From Paenibacillus oceani (GTDB lineage Bacteria; Bacillota; Bacilli; Paenibacillales; NBRC-103111), in the NCBI RefSeq assembly GCF_014705615.1, contig NZ_JACXJA010000051.1:1-64000 (forward strand): DNA of 64,000 nucleotides, given 5' to 3'. How positions within the stretch are numbered: the first letter of the stretch is position 1; every line of letters starts with the position of its first letter. A program made the translations under genes and the position numbers. Under the pieces are notes generated by a model. It saw only the letters and a program-made list of their open reading frames with translations, was not told where the DNA came from and ran no database searches. Positions 8,805 to 18,655 of this stretch are shown piece by piece.

Positions 8805-9068
8805 TTAATTTGTCATAGATTTATAAATTTCTGCGAGTTCGGCCAAACATTCTTTGCTGATCATTTTACCTTTGAAGTAAACGAGGTTGTCAGCGTTCCC
8901 TGTAAAGATACAAGCCGGTTCATATTTCTTAAGCATGATCCGCTCGCCATCTACGTAAATCTCAAGCGCATCTTTCTCCCCGATTCCCAAAGTACGGCGA
9001 AGCTCTATTGGAATCACGACACGCCCGAGCTCATCAACCTTTCGGACAATACCAGTGGACTTCATCAT
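8805..9068 (-). CDS. abrB: Transition-state regulator AbrB
   Basis: AbrB is a DNA-binding repressor of post-exponential genes. The 87-residue protein has the swapped-hairpin AbrB domain: STGIVRKVDELGRVVIPIEL, then RRTLGIGEKDALEIYVDG. The C-terminal half carries the oligomerisation segment. The minus orientation next to rsmI matches B. subtilis. The start at 9068 lies 8 bases after GGAGGAG. ATG at 9065 is also possible. The promoter and Spo0A boxes lie just upstream, as expected for a gene repressed by Spo0A~P. Confidence 0.93.
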   Translation of the reverse strand: MMKSTGIVRKVDELGRVVIPIELRRTLGIGEKDALEIYVDGERIMLKKYEPACIFTGNADNLVYFKGKMISKECLAELAEIYKSMTN

Positions 9069-9091
9069 GTGTATTTCTCCTCCCAAATTGA

Positions 9092-9152
9092 TTCGTCATT
9101 ATTCGACATTCTTTTCACTATTAATCATACCAACCATTCCCATAACAGTCAA
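9092..9152 (-). promoter_or_regulatory. abrB promoter with tandem Spo0A boxes
   Basis: On the minus strand TTGACT (9147-9152) and TATGAT (9124-9129) are 17 bases apart. Downstream of the start point lie two Spo0A boxes in the same direction, TGTCGAA (9102-9108) and TGACGAA (9092-9098), exactly 10 bases apart. In B. subtilis Spo0A~P represses abrB by binding such tandem boxes downstream of the promoter. Confidence 0.8.
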
Positions 9153-9499
9153 CCGAATTTGGGGCTCCTGAACGTGATTTGGCGCGCGCAAATTATTGTT
9201 GTTGACATAGAAGGTGCTGATAACACTGGGTATTATCGCAGTCTTTGTGGAAGTAAATACCTTACATTCCATGTAAATATAGAGCATGAGTTGTCAGTTT
9301 TTCGCGAGATTTGACTGTCAAAAATTTAATATTATTCGACAATTTTGCGGCATTATGTCGAACTTCGGCGACAATTTCCCTGCGTTTGTCAAGGCGGCTC
9401 GAAACCTCCGGTAGGTGATTTGCCCGATATTGGTATATACTTGAAGAGAACCAACAACAGCGATTATTTCTGCAAAATTCAAGTACGGGAGGGTTGGGT
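9153..9499 (+). promoter_or_regulatory. Upstream region of the HD-domain gene with further Spo0A boxes
   Basis: This AT-rich stretch has no gene. It holds a perfect box on the minus strand (TTCGACA, 9335-9341) and one on the plus strand (TGTCGAA, 9356-9362), arranged as an inverted pair. TTGACA occurs at 9202-9207 and TTGACT at 9311-9316, but neither has a well-spaced -10, so the promoter is not assigned. Confidence 0.5.
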
Positions 9500-10792
9500 A
9501 TGCCCCGCCAATTGCGCGAAGAAAAAGTGTTTAAAGACCCGGTGCACAAATACATCTACGTCCAGGATGAGACGATCTGGAATCTGATCAATACGAAAGA
9601 GTTCCAGCGGCTTCGCCGGATTCGCCAGTTGGGAACTTCGTTCATGACGTTTCACGGCGCGGAGCACAGCCGCTTCTCGCACTCTCTTGGCGTCTACGAA
9701 GTGGCCCGGCGCATCATCTCCCAATTCGAACGGAACGGATACGCCGATTGGCCGAGCGAGGAGCGGCTGTTGTGCTTGTGCTCCGCGCTACTTCATGATA
9801 TCGGGCACGGTCCATTCTCGCATTCGGTCGAAAAAGTGTTCGGCACCTATCATGAAGAGTGGACCTGCAAGCTGGTGCTCGGAGATACCGAGGTAAACCG
9901 AGTGCTGTCGGAGGCTGATTCGGAACTTCCGCGCAAAGTGTCTGAAGTCATCTGCAAATCGTACGAAAAAGAAATCGTAGTCAGTCTCATCTCCAGCCAA
10001 TTGGACGCCGATCGGATGGATTATTTGCTTCGCGATGCTTATTTTACCGGGGTCCACTATGGAACGTTCGACATGGAACGCATTCTTCGCGTCATTCGGC
10101 CGCACCGGGGCCATATCGTGGTGAAGGAAAGCGGCATGCACGCGATCGAGGATTACCTGATGTCGCGTTACCAGATGTACTGGCAGGTTTACTTTCATCC
10201 GGTTACGCGCAGCTCGGAAATTGGGCTCCGTAAAATATTCGAAAGAGCAAAGCGGCTTTATGGGGACAGCTACCCGTTTCGCTTTTTGATGGGGCCGCTT
10301 GTAGGACTGCTGGAGAACAACTTGTCGATCGGAGAATATTTGGAGCTCGACGAGTCTTATATCCAAATGACCATTATGCAATGGAGCAAGGAACAGGACC
10401 CGATCCTGTCGGATTTGTGCGAACGGTTCCTGCACAGACGGCTGTTTAAATATGCCGCAACCGACGCCCGGGACGAGCCCCTCGAGCGGGAACTGCGGTC
10501 CGGGCTTGCTGCGGCCGGCATCGATCCGGACTTTTATCTGGAGATTGACTCCATCACCGACATGCCCTACGACATATACCGGCCCGGAGACGAAGAAGAA
10601 AGCTTGCCGATCCTGTTGTTAAGCGATCAGGAAGGGCTTACGGAAATATCGCGAAAGTCGGATATCATCCGCTCGATCAGCGGAATTCATAGAGGGAAGC
10701 AGCATATTTATTATCCCGAGGAGCTTGTCCGGGACAGAGCGTCGGCGCTCCCTAGCAGCATCCGGAAAATGCTCGGTTTGGACGGGGTATAA
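9500..10792 (+). CDS. HD-domain phosphohydrolase (YwfO/SAMHD1-like, probable dNTPase)
   Basis: This 430-residue protein has the metal-binding pattern of dNTP triphosphohydrolases: H61 in the HSRFSHSLGVYEVA motif, the HD pair H99-D100 followed by IGHGPFSHS, and a later aspartate in SSQLDADRMDYL. Relatives such as B. subtilis YwfO cut dNTPs to nucleoside and triphosphate. ATG at 9500 follows GGGAGGG. The gene occupies the position where B. subtilis has metS. Its upstream region holds Spo0A boxes, so control during sporulation is possible. Confidence 0.82.
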   Translation: MPRQLREEKVFKDPVHKYIYVQDETIWNLINTKEFQRLRRIRQLGTSFMTFHGAEHSRFSHSLGVYEVARRIISQFERNGYADWPSEERLLCLCSALLHDIGHGPFSHSVEKVFGTYHEEWTCKLVLGDTEVNRVLSEADSELPRKVSEVICKSYEKEIVVSLISSQLDADRMDYLLRDAYFTGVHYGTFDMERILRVIRPHRGHIVVKESGMHAIEDYLMSRYQMYWQVYFHPVTRSSEIGLRKIFERAKRLYGDSYPFRFLMGPLVGLLENNLSIGEYLELDESYIQMTIMQWSKEQDPILSDLCERFLHRRLFKYAATDARDEPLERELRSGLAAAGIDPDFYLEIDSITDMPYDIYRPGDEEESLPILLLSDQEGLTEISRKSDIIRSISGIHRGKQHIYYPEELVRDRASALPSSIRKMLGLDGV

Positions 10793-10837
10793 TAGTAGAA
10801 AAGGTCTCGAACATCATTGTTTTTGGAGGATGGATAT

Positions 10838-11605
10838 ATGCTTACCGATACGCACACGCATATGAATGCAAGCCAGTTTGATGAGGACCGGGATCAAGTC
10901 ATCGAGCGTGCCCGCGAGCAGGGGGTCAGCCGGATGATCAACATCGGCTTTAACCGGGAGACGATACCGACCTCGCTTGAATTGACCGAGCGGTACGACT
11001 TTATATATACGGCGGTAGGGTGGCATCCGACAGATGCGATCGATATGAAGCCGGAAGATCTGGATTGGATTGAGCAGTTATGTTCCCGGGATAAAGTGGT
11101 GGCGATCGGTGAAATCGGGCTGGACTATTACTGGGACACGTCTCCCAAAGAGGTGCAGCACCGCGTATTCCGGGAACAGATCCGGCTCGCCAGGAAGCTT
11201 GGCATGCCGATCGTCATCCATAACCGGGACGCTCATCACGACGTCGTTCAATTGCTCCGGGAAGAAAAAGCGGAGGATGTCGGAGGCGTCATGCACTGCT
11301 TTTCCGGCAGTTGGGAGACGGCCAAGCTGTGCCTGGATATGAACTTTTATATTTCGTTTGGCGGGCCGATTACGTACAAAAACGCGAAACATCCGAAGGA
11401 AGTGCTTGCTCAGGTGCCGCTTGACCGGCTGCTTGTCGAAACCGATGCACCGTATTTGACCCCGCACCCTTTCCGGGGAAAACGGAATGAGACCGGATAT
11501 GTGAAACTGGTTGCGGAAGCGGCGGCGGATATACTAGGCATTTCGTTCGAGGAGCTTGCCAGGATCACGTCAGAAAATGCGACACGGCTGTTCCGTCTCC
11601 CCTGA
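10838..11605 (+). CDS. yabD: TatD family deoxyribonuclease (YabD)
   Basis: This 255-residue metal-dependent hydrolase is the same length as B. subtilis YabD. Metal ligands are visible in DTHTHMN (H6, H8), GEIGLDYYW, IHNRDAHHD, HCFSG and the C-terminal ETDAPYLTP. TatD enzymes act as 3'-5' exonucleases or DNases in the cytoplasm. ATG at 10838 follows GGAGGA. In B. subtilis this gene also lies just before yabE. Confidence 0.92.
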   Translation: MLTDTHTHMNASQFDEDRDQVIERAREQGVSRMINIGFNRETIPTSLELTERYDFIYTAVGWHPTDAIDMKPEDLDWIEQLCSRDKVVAIGEIGLDYYWDTSPKEVQHRVFREQIRLARKLGMPIVIHNRDAHHDVVQLLREEKAEDVGGVMHCFSGSWETAKLCLDMNFYISFGGPITYKNAKHPKEVLAQVPLDRLLVETDAPYLTPHPFRGKRNETGYVKLVAEAAADILGISFEELARITSENATRLFRLP

Positions 11606-11628
11606 TCCGATTTTTTACGAAAAAATAT

Positions 11629-11695
11629 AAATCCCCGTCGCTGCAACCGGAGAACGCTCGAAAAGCGTGCCGGTTGCAGCGGCGGGGATTTTTAA
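11629..11695. terminator. Bidirectional terminator between tatD and the ABC permease gene
   Basis: A very long stem pairs AATCCCCG and GCTGCAACCGG with CCGGTTGCAGC and CGGGGATT, with a further inner ACGCT/AGCGT hairpin. T runs occur on both strands. It separates two convergent genes. Confidence 0.85.
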
Positions 11696-11717
11696 TGTTA
11701 ACTTGCGGTTGCTGGAT

Positions 11718-12932
11718 TTATTCGGAATGACCGGAGGCCGCCCGGGTGCCTCGCATCCGGAATATCCAGGCAAGCGAAACGCCGAGGAGCGGGAGAGCCA
11801 GCAGCCATATTGTGAATACCGCTGGCCGGAACAAGGGCAGCGTCATGATCGCGATCTGGACGAGCTGGGCTGTGAACGCGATCCGGGCGGCCGAAGGACG
11901 GCGCAACGTGCCGGGAATCGGATATAGCGCGGTCCAGACGGAATGCCGGTGGTATCGTCCCAGTGTCGACAGCTGTACGTTCGTCATCACTTGGAACAGC
12001 ACGTATACAACGGTGAACGTAACCGGACTTTCTGCGAACAGCAGGATGATGACCGCGAGCAGCGTGATTCTCATCGTGATGCCGAACAGTTCGGAGCGCA
12101 GCAGCGTAAGCGAGTACAAGTACCGGAAGGCGTTAGACGCGCGGAACGGTACGAGCCCGGCTAATCCGGACAGAAGCCGGCGGGGCTTCACCCGGCTCGG
12201 CAGTTCTTCCACATCGATGAACCCGTTGAAAAATAACAGCATCGTCAGCCGGTGACCGGCTTCTTTTCTCCTTAAATACGGCCAATTAACGGGAATCCGG
12301 CGGGACAGACGAGCCCAGGCAGCAGTTGCGCCGATGGCCGCCAGGAGGACGATGGAAGCAGTTATGATTTCGTACCGGTACAAGGCGTACAAGACGACCG
12401 CATCGGCTGCAAATCTGCAGATCCGGAAGCAGGCTCTATGACCGGCCCGTACGAAGGTGCTTTCCGTCCAAGCTCCGAGCATGTTGGCAAATTTCAGCGC
12501 CAGCGCGAACAGCAGAAGTGCGAGGAACGGCTGGGCGTTCTCCCCGTATCCGTGCCGGTACAGCGGCATGCTGGCTGTAAAAGCGACCACCAAAAGGAAC
12601 GATTGGGACAAGTAGCTGTACAGCATCGCGCCCCGGAAGTACGGTCCCATCCGGGCTTCCATCGGCAGCAGGAAGATCAGATCCGCTTCCCGCAGCAGCG
12701 TCCGGATCGGGCTACCTGCGATAAAAGGCGTCAGCCATAAAGCGATGACGATTGCATACGGGAACGTTTCCGGTATGCGTTCAAGAGCTTTGCCGTAAAA
12801 ATAGGAGGAGGCGATGAACACGATCAGGAGAAACAGGAAAAATCCACTTTGCCCGGCATATGCCGTATACCGCGACACGATCTTCAGATGGGCCGACAAC
12901 CGGTTTTTCCATAAAGCGGCTGCGGGGTTCAT
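11718..12932 (-). CDS. ABC transporter permease, EcsB-like
   Basis: This 404-residue protein is strongly hydrophobic, with roughly eight to ten membrane segments, and resembles EcsB permeases. It overlaps the ATPase gene by four bases (ATGA), so the two are translationally coupled. Ecs transporters in Bacillus influence secretion and intramembrane proteolysis; the cargo is unclear. The N-terminal cytoplasmic segment (NPAAALWKNRLSAHLK) is typical. The gene is on the minus strand inside an otherwise plus-strand block, which marks the pair as an insertion relative to B. subtilis. Confidence 0.75.
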   Translation of the reverse strand: MNPAAALWKNRLSAHLKIVSRYTAYAGQSGFFLFLLIVFIASSYFYGKALERIPETFPYAIVIALWLTPFIAGSPIRTLLREADLIFLLPMEARMGPYFRGAMLYSYLSQSFLLVVAFTASMPLYRHGYGENAQPFLALLLFALALKFANMLGAWTESTFVRAGHRACFRICRFAADAVVLYALYRYEIITASIVLLAAIGATAAWARLSRRIPVNWPYLRRKEAGHRLTMLLFFNGFIDVEELPSRVKPRRLLSGLAGLVPFRASNAFRYLYSLTLLRSELFGITMRITLLAVIILLFAESPVTFTVVYVLFQVMTNVQLSTLGRYHRHSVWTALYPIPGTLRRPSAARIAFTAQLVQIAIMTLPLFRPAVFTIWLLALPLLGVSLAWIFRMRGTRAASGHSE

Positions 12933-13675
12933 GTCGGTCCCCCTTTTACTAGCGTATAAAATACGTCGTCGAGCGTTGTATCGGGGACAGCCCCGGCGCT
13001 CCGGCGCAGCTCGTCGAGCGTCCCTTTCGACGCGATTCTCCCTTTGTTAAGGACGACATACCGGTCGCAATACGTTTCAAGCGTCGACAAAATATGAGAG
13101 CTGATCAAGAAGGCGGCGCCGTTCCGTTTGCGCTCCACCATCAGATCCAGCAGCGAACGGATGCCGAGCGGATCGAGTCCGAGGAACGGTTCGTCGATGA
13201 CATACAGCGGAGGTTCGACAAGAAATGCGTTCATGATCATTACTTTTTGACGCATGCCCTTCGACAAGGTCTGAGGGAAGGAGTCTAGCTTCTCGGTCAT
13301 GTCGAACTGGCCGGCGAGCGTCTCCGAGCGGCTCCTGAATTGCGTCTCATCGAGTCCGTAAGCCATAGCCGTCATCCGTAAATGTTCACGAATCGTCAGT
13401 TCCTCGTACAGCTCGGGGGCTTCGGGCACATAGGCAAAGGAGGCGCGGTACTTCTCGGCGTTGTCCGACACGCGGAGCCCGTTCACCCGAACTTCTCCTT
13501 GCTGAGGGACGAGCAGCCCGAGGATATGTTTGATCGTCGTGCTTTTGCCTGCGCCGTTTAATCCGATCAGCCCGACCATCTCTCCGGAATCGATCGAAAA
13601 CGAGAGATCGTGGACGACCGGCCGGTTCCAGATGTACCCGCCGGACATCCCTTGAATATGCAAAAACGGTTCCAT
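12929..13675 (-). CDS. ABC transporter ATP-binding protein, EcsA-like
   Basis: This 248-residue ATPase has Walker A GLNGAGKST (38-46), the signature LSKGMRQK, and Walker B LYVIDEPFLGLD. The ATG at 13675 follows GTGGAGGAAC and is preferred over the upstream in-frame start at 13690. It forms a two-gene unit with the permease. No promoter was confidently read upstream. Confidence 0.85.
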   Translation of the reverse strand: MEPFLHIQGMSGGYIWNRPVVHDLSFSIDSGEMVGLIGLNGAGKSTTIKHILGLLVPQQGEVRVNGLRVSDNAEKYRASFAYVPEAPELYEELTIREHLRMTAMAYGLDETQFRSRSETLAGQFDMTEKLDSFPQTLSKGMRQKVMIMNAFLVEPPLYVIDEPFLGLDPLGIRSLLDLMVERKRNGAAFLISSHILSTLETYCDRYVVLNKGRIASKGTLDELRRSAGAVPDTTLDDVFYTLVKGGPT

Positions 13676-13884
13676 AATGTTCCTCCACATGTAAGCTTTT
13701 ACCTGTGGACATCATAACATTTTTGTTCGAGCAAATCACGTTAAAGCGCTTTCTTTTCGCGTTTGGCACACAAAGAAAGCGGCATAAAAGAATTAGACGA
13801 AGAAAAACAGCGATTTGTTGCATAAAAAAAGTGAATTCTCGGTTATTTTTCCCCTTTTCGCATGAAAATCGGATTTATTTCCTC

Positions 13885-13913
13885 TTTACAGGTTTTTCAT
13901 AAGGCTTTAATAT
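13885..13913 (+). promoter_or_regulatory. Candidate sigma-A promoter of the riboswitch-yabE transcript
   Basis: TTTACA (13885-13890) and TAATAT (13908-13913) are 17 bases apart, and the predicted start lies about 35 bases before the riboswitch core. Confidence 0.65.
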
Positions 13914-13954
13914 AACGATCATAATGATTCTAACCGCATACCGCCATCGACTTA

Positions 13955-14115
13955 CCCATCGCTGAGTTTCCGACAGGGAAACGGGGGAACCAAGTTATCT
14001 ATGGGGTGAATACTGCACGAAGCCGTTCGCGGCGCCGTGCAATTAGGGCGACTCTCGCGTCCGAACCCGGCAGCTAACCTCGTAAGCGTGAAGAGAGAGG
14101 CACGATTGTCGGGCA
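13955..14115 (+). ncRNA. Cyclic di-AMP riboswitch (ydaO/yuaA class)
   Basis: Conserved ydaO-class blocks occur in the expected order: ATCGCTGAG (13958), CGGGGGAACCA (13982), ATGGGGTGAAT (14001), GGGCGACTCTCG (14046), CCGAACCCGGCAGCTAACCTC (14061) and GTAAGCGT (14082). In this class cyclic di-AMP binding promotes termination. It lies upstream of a cell-wall protein, as is common in Firmicutes. A terminator follows at 14156. Confidence 0.92.
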
Positions 14116-14155
14116 TTGATGCGCTCCCAAGTATGGGATGAGCATTCGATTCAAC

Positions 14156-14190
14156 GCCGCGAGAAGAGTACCTCTTCGCCGCGGCTTTTA
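14156..14190 (+). terminator. Terminator (expression platform) of the cyclic di-AMP riboswitch
   Basis: GCCGCG and GAAGAG pair with CTCTTC and CGCGGC around a 3-nt loop, followed by TTTT-A-TTTT. It lies about 175 bases before yabE and fits an OFF-switch design in which ligand binding favours this hairpin. Confidence 0.8.
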
Positions 14191-14364
14191 TTTTCGCCTG
14201 AACCTATTTCTGCAAGACAGAGCGTACCGGATCTGTCAACGATTGTAGCCCGGAGCCTTACTAAACGATGGCAATAGCGCGAATCATCCAAATTTAACCA
14301 GGTCACGTCAATTCTAGTCATGCGTAACACTCGACGGCGAGGCTGATGAAGGAGGACCGAAGAA

Positions 14365-15504
14365 GTGGGCGTTATTCAAAACGGAGAAACCCATGTAAAG
14401 CGATCATCCAGCATGTCCTTCGCAATGCGATGGAAGCATGGAAACTTGCGTTTGATCTTAGTAGGCGCTTTGTTTTCAATCGTGATGACAACGATGTTCG
14501 TGCTGCTCATGCAAGGCACGTCTATCAAAAAAGTGGGGTTAGTGGTAAACGGGGAAGAGAAACACATAAAAACGAGACAAACTACATTGTCCGCTCTTCT
14601 GGAAGAACAGCAAATTCCGGTAAGCGAGCACGACCGGATCTCGGCGATGCTTGATACCGAGTTGAACCATAACGATAAGTTTCATATCCAGCATACAATC
14701 CCGGTGCAGCTCACGGCTGACGGCAAAACCGAAACGTTATACACGGTCGGCAAAACCGTAGAGCAGACGCTGCAAGATCTCGGCATGGAGATCGGGGAGC
14801 TCGACAAGCTGACGCCACCCGCGGAAGAAGCCGTAACGGAAGGCTCTCAAATTCAGATTGTCCGCGTGCACAAAGTTTTGGAAGACCAGACCGAAACGAT
14901 TCCGTTCGAGACGGTCAAGCAAGACGATCCCAATCTGCTCAAGGGTAAGGAGCAGGTTGTATCGGAAGGCGTAGAAGGCGTACTTGCGAAGAAGATCGAG
15001 AAGGTTTACGAAGACGGCGAGCTCGTAGCCGAGAATGTCGTCGATACGAAAGTTGCACAGGAAAGCGTTACGAAAGTGGTGGCGCTCGGAACCAAAAATC
15101 CGGTAGTCGTCTTGTCCGCCTCTTCGCCGAATATCGATGAGGTAACCAAAGGCGACGTCAAATTCGGCTATAAGCAAATTTTGAATAATGTTACGCTAAC
15201 CGCTTATTCCGTGGATGTTGCTTCAACAGGCAAGACCAGCGATCACCCTCAATACGGCATCACGTTTTCCGGTACCAAGGTAAGTGAAGGGCGTACGATC
15301 GCGGTCGATCCGAAAGTCATCCCGATTGGCTGGTGGGTGTACATCGAAGGGATCGGTCTGCGCCGCGCCGAGGATACGGGCAGTGCCGTCAAAGGAAATA
15401 AGATCGACGTTTACTTCGACAACCCTGACTATGCCAAGCGTTTCGGCCTGAAGCGCGGGTACAAAGTCTATATTATCGGCAAAGAAAAGCCGGTAGATAA
15501 TTAA
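14365..15504 (+). CDS. yabE: YabE, Rpf/Sps-type cell-wall protein (DUF348-G5-3D)
   Basis: This 379-residue protein has an N-terminal membrane anchor or uncleaved signal (about 29-49), DUF348 repeats, a G5 domain in the middle, and a C-terminal 3D domain beginning near VTLTAYSVD with the conserved AVDPKVIPIG and DTGSAVKGNKIDVYF motifs. The 3D domain resembles lytic transglycosylase-type cores, so the product probably remodels peptidoglycan outside the cell. The GTG start at 14365 follows GGAGGA. Expression should fall when cyclic di-AMP is high, through the upstream riboswitch. Confidence 0.9.
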   Translation: MGVIQNGETHVKRSSSMSFAMRWKHGNLRLILVGALFSIVMTTMFVLLMQGTSIKKVGLVVNGEEKHIKTRQTTLSALLEEQQIPVSEHDRISAMLDTELNHNDKFHIQHTIPVQLTADGKTETLYTVGKTVEQTLQDLGMEIGELDKLTPPAEEAVTEGSQIQIVRVHKVLEDQTETIPFETVKQDDPNLLKGKEQVVSEGVEGVLAKKIEKVYEDGELVAENVVDTKVAQESVTKVVALGTKNPVVVLSASSPNIDEVTKGDVKFGYKQILNNVTLTAYSVDVASTGKTSDHPQYGITFSGTKVSEGRTIAVDPKVIPIGWWVYIEGIGLRRAEDTGSAVKGNKIDVYFDNPDYAKRFGLKRGYKVYIIGKEKPVDN

Positions 15505-15616
15505 TGCTCCGATGCAGTTTCGGGGCCTTCCGGCCCCATCTATATGATTCAATTACCCGCAATACCGTTGATCGAAACGGGATCATTGGGTATATTGATA
15601 TATAACAACAATGTGA

Positions 15617-15645
15617 AAGAAGAGGCGAGCCCTCTTCTTTTTGTT
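15617..15645 (+). terminator. Intrinsic terminator between yabE and rnmV
   Basis: AAGAAGAGG pairs with CCTCTTCTT around a 5-nt loop, followed by a T-rich run. It ends only about 25 bases before the rnmV start, so rnmV must be expressed by readthrough or from a start point inside this short gap. Confidence 0.75.
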
Positions 15646-15670
15646 CGTACAAGGAAAGGAATCACAGAAC

Positions 15671-17148
<1,478 letters not shown>

Positions 17149-17211
17149 AAGATAATCCCAGGCACCAAACGCCCATATCGCCCATAGGATAGACGAGGAG
17201 GCGATTGTGGT

Positions 17212-18084
17212 ATGAAGCAAGGAGAACTGGTTGTCCGGAAATCCTATGGCGGCGACGTCATTTTCAAGATCGACGCGATCGAAACGAAGCGCGCGGTGTT
17301 GAAAGGCGTCGACTTCCGGCTGCTGGCCGATTCGCCAGTAACGGATTTGTTGCCGGTTCGGGACGCGCGGCCGCTGCAGCAGCAGTACTCGCAGATGAAA
17401 GTGAGCGAATCGCTTCGCGAGCTGGCCCGTTACCGGATCTGGCAGCGCGAGAAACAGCAAAACGAGCTTGGCGGCGCCAAACCGAACGCTGCGCAAGCTT
17501 CTTATTTCGAAATGCCCGGCAAAGTGCTCCATTTGGACGGGGACCCTACTTATTTGCGCAAAAGTATGGCTCTATACGGCGAATTCCGCGTCCCGGCGGA
17601 AGGATTCTACGTCACCGAGCCGAATATGTCGCAGGCGCTGTATCGTCTGCTTCCTCAGACGAAGCCGGATATTGTCGTGATCACCGGTCATGACGGTATT
17701 CTGAAAAACGTGAAGGAACGTGATACGGCGAGCCTTAACGGCTACAAAAATTCGCACAACTTCGTGATCGGCATCCGGACGGCGCGGGAATATGAGCGCA
17801 ATCTGGACGGTCTCACCGTGATCGCGGGGGCCTGCCAATCGCATTTTGAGGCGCTGCTGCAAGCGGGAGCGAACTTCGCCAGCTCTCCGGCCCGCGTGCT
17901 GATTCATGCGTTGGACCCGGCCTGCATCGCCGTGAAGTCGGCATACACATCGGTTCGGGAGACGATCAACGTTGCAGATGTGATCCAAAGCACGATCAGC
18001 GGCTTTGACGGTCTTGGCGGAGTGGAGACGCGGGGAAGCTACCGGCTCGGCTTACCGAAGCTGAAAGCTCAGCCGGCCCCCTGA
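17212..18084 (+). CDS. yabG: Sporulation-specific protease YabG
   Basis: YabG is a coat-associated protease that processes spore coat proteins and is made in the mother cell under sigma-K in B. subtilis. The 290-residue length equals the B. subtilis protein. Recognisable family segments include GELVVRKSYGGDVIFKI near the N-terminus, DIVVITGHDGILKN in the middle and IAGACQSHFEALLQAGANFA near 203. The ATG at 17212 follows GAGGAGG. A terminator after it isolates it from veg. Confidence 0.92.
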   Translation: MKQGELVVRKSYGGDVIFKIDAIETKRAVLKGVDFRLLADSPVTDLLPVRDARPLQQQYSQMKVSESLRELARYRIWQREKQQNELGGAKPNAAQASYFEMPGKVLHLDGDPTYLRKSMALYGEFRVPAEGFYVTEPNMSQALYRLLPQTKPDIVVITGHDGILKNVKERDTASLNGYKNSHNFVIGIRTAREYERNLDGLTVIAGACQSHFEALLQAGANFASSPARVLIHALDPACIAVKSAYTSVRETINVADVIQSTISGFDGLGGVETRGSYRLGLPKLKAQPAP

Positions 18085-18113
18085 ATACGCCCTGATTATG
18101 CAAATCATTCCTG

Positions 18114-18147
18114 AAAAAGCACCTTTTGCTGGTGCTTTTTTCTTTTT
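18114..18147 (+). terminator. Intrinsic terminator of yabG
   Basis: AAAAAGCACC pairs with GGTGCTTTTT around a 7-nt loop, followed by a long T-rich run. Confidence 0.85.
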
Positions 18148-18236
18148 GCTGCCGAAAAGGAGTAAAATATGAACATTTTGTGAATATTAATATTGATTTT
18201 GGGCGAAAAATCGCAAAAAACCTGTTAGAAAAGGCG

Positions 18237-18266
18237 TTGACAACAACTTTGTTTGACTGCTATAAT
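18237..18266 (+). promoter_or_regulatory. veg promoter P1 (sigma-A)
   Basis: TTGACA (18237-18242) and TATAAT (18261-18266) are both perfect and are 18 bases apart. Confidence 0.85.
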
Positions 18267-18278
18267 ATTTAGATTAAT

Positions 18279-18308
18279 TTGACATACTACCTCTGGATGA
18301 GTTATAAT
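18279..18308 (+). promoter_or_regulatory. veg promoter P2 (sigma-A)
   Basis: A second perfect pair, TTGACA (18279-18284) and TATAAT (18303-18308), with an 18-base spacer, lies 42 bases downstream of the first. The tandem arrangement recalls the strong veg promoters of B. subtilis. Confidence 0.88.
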
Positions 18309-18335
18309 AGTTAAGGAAAGAGGTGGTAGTTGACA

Positions 18336-18611
18336 ATGGCAAAAAATGCGCTATTGGAAATCAAACGCAGTTTGGAAGCCCATGTCGGGCAGAAGATCAT
18401 GTTGCGGGCAAACGGAGGCCGTCGGAAGACGATTGAGCGCTCCGGAGTGTTGGAAGAAACCTACCCTTCTGTCTTTATCGTCAAGCTGGACCAAGACCAG
18501 CACGCGTTTAAGCGGGTGTCTTACAGCTATGCGGACATTTTGACCGAATCCGTTGAAGTGACCGTATGCCAGGACGAAGGACAAGTCCGGATCACCTATA
18601 TCCATAATTGA
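18336..18611 (+). CDS. veg: Veg protein (biofilm-related, conserved)
   Basis: This 91-residue protein is close to B. subtilis Veg: an [10 protein letters not shown] start, the [22 protein letters not shown] region, and a [17 protein letters not shown]-terminal part. Veg stimulates biofilm formation by interfering with SinR; its biochemistry is not clear. The ATG at 18336 is chosen over the in-frame TTG at 18330 because AGGTGG is 9 bases ahead and homologs begin MAK. Two strong promoters precede it and a terminator follows. Confidence 0.92.
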   Translation: MAKNALLEIKRSLEAHVGQKIMLRANGGRRKTIERSGVLEETYPSVFIVKLDQDQHAFKRVSYSYADILTESVEVTVCQDEGQVRITYIHN

Positions 18612-18624
18612 AAGACGTAACCCG

Positions 18625-18655
18625 GCGGCGAAACGAATCGTTTCGCCGCTTTTTT
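18625..18655 (+). terminator. Intrinsic terminator of veg
   Basis: GCGGCGAAACG pairs perfectly with CGTTTCGCCGC around the 3-nt loop AAT, followed by six T. Confidence 0.9.
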
